64,000 bases of DNA from Allodiplogaster sudhausi. Lineage: Eukaryota > Nematoda > Chromadorea > Rhabditida > Diplogasteridae. Both the position numbers and the translations under genes were made by a program. The stretch lies in assembly GCA_945643635.1 (NCBI GenBank), contig CALZFC010000087.1, forward strand, positions 1,296,501-1,360,500, in the 5' to 3' direction. The notes below the pieces were generated by a model. The model made no database searches, was not told the origin of the DNA, and saw only the letters and a list, made by a program, of their open reading frames with translations. Below are positions 11,203 to 20,874 of this stretch, in pieces. Numbering within the stretch: the stretch's first letter is position 1; every line of letters begins with the position of its first letter.

Positions 11203-11457
11203 TTACTTGGTCCACTTGGCCTTGTTCTTCTTCAACGACAACTTCCGGTATTTGTAGTGCTCCTTAATGGCCTCTACATCCTTGACGATCTTGAAACGGA
11301 GCATCAAGGCGTCCTGAATCGTCTTCCATTCGCGATTTCTTGCCCTGTTGGCGCCGGCGTTACTAAGCTCGTTACCGCTTTCCAGGACTTCGCGTGCATC
11401 GTAGACCTTCTCTACGATGAAGTCCGACTCCTCACAAGTGAAGCGAACTTTCTCCAT
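11203..11457 (-). CDS. Myb/SANT-like DNA-binding protein of the Harbinger element
   Basis: An intact frame of about 84 residues starts MEKVRFTCEESDF and contains the spaced Trp/aromatic pattern of a Myb/SANT (trihelix) domain (FTCEES...W.TIQDAL...HYKYRK). It then has a Lys-rich end (LKKNKAKWTK). PIF/Harbinger elements typically encode such a partner, which binds the transposon ends and brings in the transposase. An upstream in-frame ATG at 11478 is possible. I chose 11457 because the conserved domain begins right after it. A further exon toward lower coordinates cannot be excluded. Unlike the transposase, this frame has no visible lesion. Confidence 0.65.
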   Translation of the reverse strand: MEKVRFTCEESDFIVEKVYDAREVLESGNELSNAGANRARNREWKTIQDALMLRFKIVKDVEAIKEHYKYRKLSLKKNKAKWTK

Positions 11458-11838
11458 GCCTAAACGATTAACAACCAATTACAACCACATCCCTAAATCA
11501 TAAATACACATAAAAAAATTTGGAGTGAAACGCAGATTTGAGCATTTCTTGAAAGCTGTATTTATGCGTTCCGGTAGAGTTGCAAATATTTTGTTATTCA
11601 GAACAAGTCGGAACTGGAATTTCCGGACAACTCGGCTCACACGTCGGCCATAGTGTGAAAGATTTTCAGCTCAACTGAGAGTTGCTCTCTCATTATTGCA
11701 CGATCTCTCTCTCCCTTCAGTCGAGTTATTCAGTTCAGCTGAAAAACTACTTTCAGCCGAAACCTCGGAATCTGGATGGAGACGCGAAAAGCGCGCATAG
11801 AGAGAGTGTGTTTTGATGAGGATTAGACATTTTCAGCT

Positions 11839-11891
11839 CAGGTGCATTCGCCCGAGTTTTCACCCGAAAAAATGACAGTTTACTACGGCGG
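11839..11891 (-). repeat. Right terminal inverted repeat of the Harbinger element
   Basis: Inverted copy of 9338-9390, ending ...CTACGGCGG and followed directly by the CAG target duplicate. Confidence 0.9.
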
Positions 11892-12495
11892 CAGGTGTCC
11901 TTTCTTTTATCATTACTGCCGCCGACTTATAATACATCCAAGGCAAACGAACCGAATGATTGGTACTACTCAAAAGAATCACAAGATGAAATTGAGGGTA
12001 AACAAGAACGCCGCCGGTCCCTTGTTCTTTCAGGAGTGCCTCTCCATCCCGTCCCGGCAGCGAAGCAAGCATTCCTCGACCGAGAGACAGCGACTCAGCT
12101 CCTGCACGGCATCGGAATCGCTACGTTCCCGGTGGCAGTATATCGGCTCCATGATGACCGCCGACGGCATCGTCTTAAGATCGTCCTTCCGTATTCGGAA
12201 GCACAAGAAGAAGCAATACGTCAGTCCAGTAGAGTCAGTTCTTTGCCCGGTTTTTGCAGGATGTTCTCTTCGGCCGTCTCTGACATTTGCACAGAGAGGA
12301 CTCGAGGCACGGACTCGAAAAAAAGGCTGACTACAGCACCTACTTTAAGCGCCCTTCACGACCAAGCCAGACATCCGACTATAGCGCGCCAGTGACTGCA
12401 GGACAGCCCGCAGCCGAAACGCCATCCTCCTCCACATCTCGCACTCAACCATACACGCGGATTTGGTCACCAAAGAAGCGTCGCCAGTTTAAATA
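11892..12495 (+). pseudogene. 3' half of the LINE-ORF1-like protein gene
   Basis: The frame resumes at the CAG duplicate (11892) and continues GTG TCC..., finishing the coiled coil (FLLSLLPP). It then gives ERRRSLVLSGVP, a start typical of the RNA-binding portion of nematode and arthropod LINE ORF1 proteins. The rest is a basic domain with a Tyr/Arg/Leu pattern to about 12250. Two later frame changes, near 12250 and in an A-run at about 12319-12325, are needed to reach the basic C-terminus (...KKRRQFK, TAA 12493-12495). The gene is therefore a pseudogene by insertion, one nonsense codon and two frameshifts. Confidence 0.55.
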
Positions 12496-13190
12496 ATCAT
12501 TATCTTGTTATATACTTCTAAATTATATTTCCTTATTATTTTATTTTTCCTAAAAACCATTTTTGTTATCATTTTTTTTTCTCTCACCTGTTTCCTCTTC
12601 GCAGAGAACACGATTGCAACCACGCCGTCTGCAACAGCAGCGACAATTCCCGTTCCGCGATCGCATCAAGGACTATCCTGCCACGCTCACCCGGACACTC
12701 GAGTGAGCCGACGGACAGCTCCTTCGCAAGGTTGTAATTTTGAAGAGTACATTTTCTTTCTTATTTTGGTACAAGGCCGAACTTCCAATCTTCAAATCTT
12801 GCTCTTTCGCGTATCTCCTTTTTTTTCAGAACGAATTCCTCATCCGTGTACGACGAGAGCGCACAGCGCTTTGCTTCTTAAGGATCTGTCCCGTGCAGTT
12901 TTAACAATTGGTGTGAAAAATTGCATGATTTTTGGTGGGTTTTACAAATTTGCAAAGCTACAGTTTTTATAAAGCATATAACAAGACCACGCATTTTTCA
13001 AATAAATGAAATACAGGAGAAGCTGGGGAGAAGCTTTTGCTGATTACATCAGCCGTCTAAGTTGTGATTGCGCATTTTATTGTTGTTTATTTCGTTTTAA
13101 CTTTGTTTTAAGATGCATATTTTGTAGGAAAGACCATGCCGATGTTTGTTTACACCATGGGAAGTGCTAGAATTTGATGCGCGACAGTTT
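12496..13190. other. AT-rich non-coding stretch
   Basis: Mostly T-rich DNA. A pyrimidine tract plus CGCAG near 12604 looks like a 3' splice site, followed by a short Arg/Gln-rich open stretch to about 12705. It may be a remnant of the same element. No gene can be supported. Confidence 0.35.
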
Positions 13191-13690
13191 TTGTATTGCT
13201 TATTTTGCGAAGTGATTTAATTGTAACAGTTTTCATTAAGTGTTCTCAAGGCCTCTCTGAGGCTGCTGGTCAGCTTCCTCTCGTCCGTGGAGGCTGGCGC
13301 GTTCGTCAGAAACGGTTAGCGAAAAGTTCATATTGTTTGGGAATTGTTTTGTATTGCTTGTTATTGACGAAGACGTTTTTCTAATGAACTTGCATTGAGA
13401 ATACTCAAGTTGTGTCTGGCTGCTGGGATTGGTGGGCAGAGTCTCCTCAGAAAGGTTTAGCGAGTTCTAATATTGCTCGTTAAAAATTTTGAATCTTAAT
13501 TTAGTCGAAGATGTTTTTTTTAATGAATTTGCATTGAGAATTCTCAAGATCTGTCCGCTGAGCTTGCTGGGCAGAGCGTTATTGTCTGTGGCTGTCGTCG
13601 CAATCCTCAGAAAGGTTTGACGAGTACTTAACATTAGTCGTTGCATATTTTGAATCTTAACCTCAGAAACGTTATTTTTGTGCCTGCTTG
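13190..13690 (+). repeat. Degenerate tandem repeat, about 140-160 bp unit
   Basis: Recurring landmarks mark the units. TTGCATTGAGAATACTCAAG at about 13389 and TTGCATTGAGAATTCTCAAG at about 13528 pair with a weaker copy (ATTAAGTGTTCTCAAGG, about 13234). CAGAAA(C/G)GGTTAGCG-type segments lie at about 13308, 13458 and 13609. There are about three and a half diverged units, with no coding potential. Confidence 0.7.
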
Positions 13691-13899
13691 TGCTCGAGTT
13701 GTCAGCGTCTGCTGAAGCAGGGAGGTCTATCTCTCGCTAAGCTCTCTCTTTGCATACAGGAGCTTGCTGGGAAGGAGGCGCTGCACCATCGAACTGGGGG
13801 CGCTGCACCATCGAATTGTGAGGACAGAGGAGACGCGGACGGTGCTGATCGATCCTCGCTGAGGAGGCAAGGTTAGAAAAAGGAGGTGTTTAATGGGGG

Positions 13900-14052
13900 G
13901 GGGGAGAGGCTTTATGAATACCGCCTTCTCCGAATGAACTTCGCTCCGCCGCCACGCGCCATGCGAGATCACTTCCACTCTGCCTGCTACACCGAAGTCA
14001 CCCCTCCTACTCTTGTACAGATACAGGTAATCTTTCTTCTCTCTTCTCTTCT

Positions 14053-14089
<37 letters not shown>

Positions 14090-14560
14090 CTTTCTATCTT
14101 GTCCAGACACAGTTAGACTTTTCTTCTCTGTCCCCTCACCATTTCCTTCTCACAACGCTGAATCTGTCCCCTTTAGCCTCGACTACTTTGGCGAGCCGGC
14201 GTTCCTGACGAAGTCCTCTCAGTTGTACCTCGAGACTCTTCTCGCCTCTCTGGGAGATGTCTACTGTATTGGGCTGAGTTACAGGTAAGAGAAGAAGTAG
14301 AAAGAAGAGAGAGCAGAGATGGTTGTGTTGAGAGCGGAGAAGGCTCGGACTCGTCGGCATCTCGCAGAGTACTCTCATGTCAAGGCGGAATGCGCGTTTA
14401 TCACTTTCGACCATGGACAAGATCGAGAGTCTCGTCTGCGACACTGTCGATCGTATGCTCTCTGCCCCTTCTTCCACTACTTTCGAGGATCTATGGAAGT
14501 ACTGTTGTAAAGAAGATCAAGGACATTTGTTTTAATCGTTCATTTTTTTCTTCATGGAAT
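13900..14560 (+). pseudogene. Asparaginyl-tRNA synthetase (cytosolic) fragment
   Basis: Three exon-like pieces encode consecutive parts of the class II catalytic domain of cytosolic AsnRS. They are MRDHFHSACYTEVTPPTLVQ (ending 14026 at a GT donor), [20 protein letters not shown] to the donor at 14285, and [19 protein letters not shown] (from about 14332). The second and third join in phase. The first and second do not: the residues between VQ and LDYFG that families conserve are missing or degenerate. Soon after AFITFD the frame shifts by about two bases before resuming as [15 protein letters not shown]. The rest of the enzyme (motifs 2-3, ATP site) is absent. This is a truncated, dead gene copy, perhaps captured by the flanking inverted repeats. 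AsnRS charges tRNA-Asn in translation. Confidence 0.8.
14149..14176 (+). repeat. Left arm of a 28-bp inverted repeat pair
   Basis: CTCACAACGCTGAATCTGTC followed by CCCTTTAG is repeated in inverse orientation at 14905-14932 with one mismatch. The left arm overlaps the presumed intron end just before the second AsnRS exon piece, and the pair encloses 728 bp. Confidence 0.85.
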
Positions 14561-14680
14561 AAAATGTTTAATAATATCTGCAGTAGAGAGGCATAGGCGA
14601 GAAGCCAGCTTTTTTTATAATAATGTTTCACTTTTAAACCATATTTTTGATGTGTATAAATGATTTTTGAATGCAGATGG

Positions 14681-14895
14681 TGCCGAAGGCCTAAAATCCT
14701 TCGGCACATTGTGGTGAACTGTTCCCCGGTGAACGGGCGATTTTCTGGTGAATGGGTGAACCGTTCTCTGATTTGTCTCCAAACCGCTTGCTCAGTTCGA
14801 GCTGGGCCCCGTTCTTGGCAAATTGCCAGGAACGGCCAAGGTTGGCAATCTGCCAACTTGGTGTATGACCAGTGCATGGTGCGCTGGTGGGGTTT
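14681..14895. repeat. Cluster of consecutive hairpins
   Basis: At least three stem-loops follow each other. GTGCCGAAGG/CCTTCGGCAC is a perfect 10-bp stem at about 14680-14708. CCGTTCTTGGCAA pairs with TTGCCAGGAACGG (12 of 13) at about 14808-14836. CCAAGGTTGGCA pairs with TGCCAACTTGG at about 14837-14863. GGTGAAC/GTTC-type repeats lie between. No coding frame fits better. Confidence 0.75.
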
Positions 14896-14904
14896 TGAGT
14901 TGGA

Positions 14905-14932
14905 CTAAAGGGGACAGATTCAGCGCTGTGAG
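14905..14932 (-). repeat. Right arm of the 28-bp inverted repeat pair
   Basis: Inverted copy of 14149-14176, one mismatch. It lies at the far side of the hairpin cluster 14681-14895. Confidence 0.85.
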
Positions 14933-14935
14933 AGC

Positions 14936-16369
14936 GTCGAGGCTCACCAGTTCTCCGCTCGCCCGGCTTTTCCACGAGCTCGCGAAAAGGCTAGCAATTT
15001 ACCCCTCAATTTTTTTTCCTCTAGTTCTTTTGTCCCACTCTTTGGTTTTCTTTTTTTAAATACTATTTTACAGCCGTAGAGTACATTCTGATTGGTCGCA
15101 GTTAAAGATCAACCCGCTGAACGAGGCTTGCACCATGTCCATTTCAGAAAAAAAGACCACGAACAGCCGACAGACTGCACGCGACTCCACGAGCAGCCAC
15201 TCGGATCTCGCCTGACACCATCCTTCTCGCAATTCACGCGCAACGCGCAGATCTCATCGCGCCACAAGAGGAACAACAGCCCCAAGCCCTCAACCCCTAT
15301 CGAGAAGCGAGAAAGCCGAGCCACGGATTCACGAGCCTGACAACCACGAGATGAGCCATCATGCCCAGCCCTGCTTTCCCCACCCGAACACTTTTATCAG
15401 TCCATTGATTCCCGGTATTTTCTCAATTTTACGATTTCCTTACATTTGAGTTAAAATACTTGCTTCATTTTCTGAATTCATCAATTTCATTATCACGATT
15501 TATTCGATTTTCTTCCTTCTTCTCAAATAACCTCACTTCCAGCCAGAGTTAGCTGAATTCTCAGCTATCTTTGCTCACATTTCATAGTTCTAGCGCAGTT
15601 TACTAAGTCGAATCCTCGTCGTTCACACTTCTCAAACTAATTATTATGTACGTTAAGTTCAGTACTCAATTTTGTTTCTATTTGCATTTTATTTCTCTCT
15701 CACTCTATTAAGAACGCGCGCAACAAACAGCATTTGGCAAACAGTAGGAGTATGACGTTTTCTCTTTCCCCAGGAGGCTCCCCTTCTTCTCTTTCTCTCT
15801 GTCTTACTGTCTCTGGCTCACCGTCACTTCTCTCTCAGTCCACCCCACTTTCGGACACATACTACTTCTTTTCAACTATCTTTCTCGGTGTGTGCAAAAA
15901 GATCCCCTTTGGGCAGCGGCCTGGCTTTCCAAGGATTGCCCAGGTAGTGGTTATAACCTCTTTCTTCTTTCGGTATCACTAGCTCCACGCACGCTTCAAA
16001 TTCGGTTATTCTTATGAAGTAACACGAAAAGATACCTCGTTTCACGCACACACCTGCTCAAACCTCGTTCTTCCCGTCTCTCATTCACTTTCTTCTTTCT
16101 CTCTATTCTCTTTTGTCTACCAATGAGGCTATTCACACCTCATTCTGGCCTAACACGCCTCACTCATGTTCACTAACGGTTCTTCCTAGCCGTACTTTCT
16201 TCTGAATTGCCAAACTGTTGCGCGCTGTCTAGTGCTCATTCATTCTTCTCTACATTCTCTCATTCCACTTAATCTCGCAATACACTTAGCTTTCACTTAT
16301 TTTTCACTATGTCACTTGCTTGGTTTTATATTTGGGTATTTCTTTATCGGTCCGAGGACGGACCTCGTT
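14936..16369. other. Degenerate DNA upstream of an LTR, no gene supported
   Basis: Contains short open stretches (for example 15092-15345, rich in Arg/Gln/Thr) and CT-rich tracts (15740-15850, 16080-16120), but no frame with a start, convincing splice sites or a recognisable domain. It lies where the 3' internal part of the element ending in the LTR at 16383 would be. Confidence 0.35.
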
Positions 16370-16382
16370 AAAAGGGGTGAGG
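16370..16382 (+). other. Candidate polypurine tract before LTR
   Basis: The purine-rich run AAAAGGGGTGAGG directly abuts the TG at 16383, as at the 3' end of the internal region of LTR elements, where plus-strand synthesis is primed. Confidence 0.5.
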
Positions 16383-16756
16383 TGTAAAGGGAACGTATGT
16401 ACATATAGTTAGTAGTGTGATTCACTCTCTGTATGTATGTGTGTATCTCTCTCTCCTTATTATTCTCCCTTCGCCTGACCTCTCTATCTCTCGGTATATA
16501 CGCCCCTCTCCTCCCAGTATATAAGTTCTAGTTATGACGCATAAGTTAGCTTGCTCCCGGGGAGCGACCGGCCTTCTGCCAGGTCGCTATCTCTCCTACC
16601 TCCCGACCCCTTTCCCCTCTTCAACGACCACCACGCCTCGGGCTCAGCCCCTTCCCAGTCGCCTGAGGATCGGTCTCCTCTGTGTCCCTTTCCTCTCGAG
16701 TAACCATAATCCTGCTTGATAAACTCGTCTCTCTCTCTACCTGGATCGCAGTCGCA
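16383..16756 (+). mobile_element. LTR (3' or solo) of a retrotransposon, about 374 bp
   Basis: It begins TGTAAAGGGAACG immediately after a polypurine tract and can end at CA (16755-16756), followed by TGG. A TATATAAG box lies at 16518-16525, in the expected U3 position. No second copy of the LTR occurs in the window, so this is the right end of a decayed element or a solo LTR. The right boundary is tentative because no target duplication can be checked. Confidence 0.55.
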
Positions 16757-17210
16757 TGGGGAACAATAACGATGAAAGAAGGATGAACTAAGAAACATTC
16801 ACTGAATTCCGAAAAGTAGTGAAGGAGATTAAGAAATGAATGACTTCTTAAACTGGCGTTATCTTCAATTCAAACTGTTAAACACTCAAATTAAGAATAG
16901 GATTCAATGATCAAACAGCTGGGTTTGTTCTAATATTACTCGCTCGATAAGAAGTGGACTAAACTGGTAAGAACTACAAATCGACAGATGCTAGATATTT
17001 AAGACCGAGTTTGAATCGAGGCATATCAAGTCATAGTTCTCTCTCTGCCTGCTTGGAAACATTTGGCCAAGGGTAAATCTGTATAGGTCACTTGGTGGTC
17101 AATAAACAAGCAAGCAACAGATCAAATGATCCAATACTGGCGCATTACTAAACTAAAGCAAAATTAATAAAAGAGATTAAGGCAGCTGTTCGCAAGCAAG
17201 GGGAGTGGAA

Positions 17211-17332
17211 TTACAGGACTTCGAGATAAGACACGGGAACTCGTCCACGAACTCCGGCCTTCTCTGCCATCACGAAGTTGCTGTCCAGGCCAGGCAGACG
17301 ATACACGATCACAATCTAAACGAATTCACTTG

Positions 17333-17363
<31 letters not shown>

Positions 17364-20328
17364 CCTCTCTCTCTCTCTTTCTCATTCCCTCTCTCTGTCT
17401 CATTCTCTCTCTCTCTCTCTGTTTCTCATTCTCTCTCTTCTAATAAATAGCAAAACGTGGTGCTTGCTGACATCATTCTCCTTGACACTGAGTTCATTCG
17501 GGAGAACAGCATCATAGTCAAGAAGGACACGTGCCTGACGTGTACTCAAGTCGTCCTGCTCCAGTTCAAATCGCCCCGAGCCAATCTTTCCCTGTATGGG
17601 TTGGGCTTTACTCGAATCTCCTTTCTTCATTTTCTTTTCTCCAACCTCGACATCCTCTCCATTCGACTTGGCCTCAGCATTGCTTGCTGTGATCGTAGTT
17701 CCACAGAAGGAGAGACTCCTTAGCCGTCATGGAATTATTTGGAAGGTCTAACTGCTTCCACCTCTTTTTCTTTTGAACTTGGGCTGTCAAAATCCCCCAG
17801 GAAGAAATAAATCAGGAAGCAAATAGTTTCGCACTCTAAAGAAGGAAAAAAATCCTCGGTCCGTAAGCATTCCCATAAACTTTTCACACTTTCAGCTGTC
17901 ATTCCCCGAGGGAGTACTAAATCAAGAGCATTCCTAGGAACCATTGGTAACTTGTAAGTTGGACACTGATACTACCGGAACCCCATTCAAGAAAGTAACT
18001 AGACACCTGAACAGCATTCCCCCACGCGCTCGCAACAGCAGTGAGAACCCGAAGATGAAAATATGAATTATCTATTCCCAAAGACACTTGTAATTATAAA
18101 CACCGGTCTTTTATTTACAATATTTAATTTAAAAGCAACACGACGACAAAACAAATCCGATTAACACCACCATATTAAGGCACTTGACTCTTCATAAATA
18201 CGCACGACACTCATTGACTTCCGGTTGGAAGATAAGTTCTTTCTTGGCACGAAACGATAAGTCGACAAATGATACAATAATCTCGTCAATTCTCTTCAAC
18301 TCTGGACAGGATATCCTCTCATTAATGGAGAGCTGAGAACAGTTCGAAATGGCTGAAGGCATCAGAGAATGGATTGATGGGGAAGGGTGAATGAGGATGA
18401 GCAAGAAGCACTTGGTGAAGATTCAGGTCGACACTCCTCTGGAATGAACAGCACTGGATCAACCGCACGAGCCACTCCATTTACATCACATTCACAATAA
18501 CAACAACTGGGTCCTATTCATTGACTAATGCCAATCTTTCACTAAAATGACAAGTACTTTTCTGATTTGTGGAAAGCGAAGGAGGAACTGACCCCGAAAG
18601 GTCTCTCTGCAAGTCTGCCATTAACTGGTGAGCCTGTGCGTAAAATGACATCTGAGCCTCCACGAAGTCTCTCAGACACTTCAGCTGGTTATTCTAAATA
18701 AACGGTTTGTGTTTCTGCCTCACTGTTTTCCTCAGCCAGCATAATTTCCCCCCGCCCCACTCATTACACGAGTGTTTTCTAAAAAATCTTCTAAAAATAT
18801 TCATTGCTTCCAAAAAGTTATTTCATTAAAATAAAGGGTTTCCAAAAACCCTTTATTTTAATGAAATAACCATTATTTTATATGAAAATCGCAAAACAAA
18901 AAATAAGAAAAAAAGGAAAACATGGGCCGTCTGAATTCCTTCGAGCAGAAGCTTGGTTATCTCAGCTTGCTTGTTGAATTCGGACTGAGCCACTCGAAGG
19001 TCTGCTTCGGCCTAAATCACATAGAAAACATGGATTCACAAAGATTAACCAGATTAACAGACACAGCACCAAAGATGAACAGCTCGGCGGAGAAGAGGAT
19101 CCAGATGATTCACAACAAAAGATCTGGTTGCTTTTTTGAAGTGAGATTGAAGTGAGATGGCAAGTTTCAAGAATACAACAATTACTGGACAAGCACGACA
19201 CATGGGACTACCCATGGTACCTGGTCGACGGTAAATGCTCCTCCGGTCTTACTGTTGCTCTTAAAGGAATGGAGATGGAAATAGACTAGAACAGATAAGA
19301 AGAAAACAGAAGACTCACAGCTTGAATGCCATCCTGTTGCTTCGCTTTCTTCAGGCGGTTCTTACAAGCATCCAAGTCCAGTCTCTTCAGGTTCAGCACT
19401 TTCCTTTCTCTCTGAAATCAATCAAGATAGATACACCAAATAATTCCTCCAATCAAAGTGCTCCAAAAGTCGTGGGACGCTACTGTAGAAAAAACCATTG
19501 TGTGAGAGTGAAAATGAGAGCCTCTATTTATTACTGAGTTATAGGAATTGATTGAATAAACAAAAGATTATAAAAGAAGAAAAAAAGTACTTGAATGGTC
19601 TTGATGTCTCCCTCGAGGAATCTCCTAATTGGCAAGAGAGAGTGAGCAGCACAAGCAGCAACAAGTTCTCTTTCGCTCTGGCCGAGTCTTTGCTCCGTTT
19701 GTGCTGTCTTCAGCAACGCGCTCCCTACAAAAGATATCACAATGTGGATGAAAGGAAAACCCAAGTACGCAACTACCAACTTTCGTATTCAGACTTAGGA
19801 ACCGAAGTTATCAGAGTAAGGAAAGAAGATAAGCCATGCAAACCATAGGGAGTGGACGGACCGAACTCCTCTCCCGCCTCGCTCATTGCAGTTGCAAGAG
19901 CCTCCAGGTTATTGCAGCGCCCCCCTTCCTTGCGAAGCTCCAGTTTCTCGTAGAAAACTTCCTCCATTCGTATTGCTCAAAAGAAAGATGTTTACATTAA
20001 GAAAACAGATGTTTAGACAAAAAGTGATCTTATGACAATAAAAAATAGATACCCGAAAAGATAAAAACGGATACTAACTCGGATTCGGTTGTAAGTAGCT
20101 TTCCATGGAAGAAAGGATTCTTCTTGTATGTTCTTCCGTTTTATCCGCTCGTTGAAGAAGGTTTTCGAAATGGGGATCTAGCTCTGTCTTCTCAGCCTTC
20201 AGAAACGTCTCTTCCGTGTACTAAAAAGGAGTAAATAAGAGAACTAAGAAAGGAGAGAGGCAGACCTGCTTAGCTCTATTGAAGAAGCCACTTGCATCGT
20301 TTGCGATCTTTTTGAAATTAAAGTCCAT
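17211..20328 (-). CDS. SH3GLB: Endophilin-B (SH3GLB-type BAR and SH3 protein)
   Basis: About ten exons. It starts MDFNFKKIANDASGFFNRAK (20328-20266). Further exons are at 20079-20220, 19844-19975, 19591-19724, 19319-19411, 18922-19011 and 18593-18693, one or more linker exons at about 17.9-18.4 kb (uncertain), then 17472-17718 and 17211-17315. Exons two to seven form the N-BAR domain: EKTELDPHFENLL, NPTIRMEEVFYEKL, the RRFLEGDIKTIQ region, QSEFNKQAEITKLLLEGI and DFVEAQMSFYAQ all follow the human SH3GLB pattern. The last two exons form the SH3 domain (ARVLLDYDA to GRVPVSYLEVL, stop 17211). Phases join across all BAR exons. The family bends membranes at mitochondria, Golgi and autophagosomes. 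The linker between BAR and SH3 is not resolved. Confidence 0.88.
17335..17445 (+). repeat. CT microsatellite in an endophilin-B intron
   Basis: Interrupted (CT)n/(TCTCT)n tract of about 110 bp in the intron before the final SH3 exon. In the sense of the gene it reads GA. Confidence 0.95.
18817..18870. repeat. Perfect 25-bp hairpin in an endophilin-B intron
   Basis: The arms 18817-18841 and 18846-18870 are exact reverse complements (starting GTTATTTCATTAAAATAAAG), separated by CCAA. It lies in an intron between exons 6 and 7 of the endophilin gene. Confidence 0.95.
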
Positions 20329-20874
20329 CTGCAAGGAAAGTTGGAGTTATTGAAAAAAAATATGGGATTGGAGACGACTTGCACCCGAAAACGAGAAGTG
20401 CGAAGAGAGCAAATACAATTTGACGAATAACGCGAATGCCATGGAGCAAGCAAATCCGCGTCATTAGGAATACGAGACTTTTTCAAGGAAATATTGAACG
20501 CGACTGGCCCTCGTGGCCTCTTCTATTTAAGATTCCAATGTACCCTTTCTGAAAAAGATTGAGCAAAAGGGGTTCTAGCTAAAATGAGACGAGATTAAGA
20601 CAGGAGACATGGCAAGAACACAACAAGTCAGACCTCTACATGCATCCACGAATCAATACGCCACAACGGACAACGGAGATGCCTCACTGCGCATGCAAGC
20701 AGCCAGAGACAACACTCGTTTTTCTGCCAGCAATACCAGGATGGGGGTACGAATTCGACCAGAGAGTTCCTCAGCCAAGTTGCCCCACGACAGGCACAGA
20801 AACTATCAGATTTCTCGTGTGGAGGAAACCAGCACATCCTTTTGGATGTTTCACAACTCTCATACTTAAAACAC

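Larger units (their letters stand above)
9338..11891 (+). mobile_element. PIF/Harbinger DNA transposon, 2,554 bp
   Basis: The ends are inverted repeats of about 53 bp (9338-9390 and 11839-11891), beginning CCGCCGTAGTAAACTGTC, with about four mismatches. The trinucleotide CAG flanks both ends (9335-9337 and 11892-11894), the 3-bp target duplication expected for this superfamily. Inside are a HARBI1-like DDE transposase (plus strand, frameshifted) and a convergent Myb/SANT-like gene (minus strand), the classic two-gene PIF/Harbinger layout. Removing the element and one CAG restores the reading frame of the host ORF, which fixes both boundaries. Confidence 0.9.
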
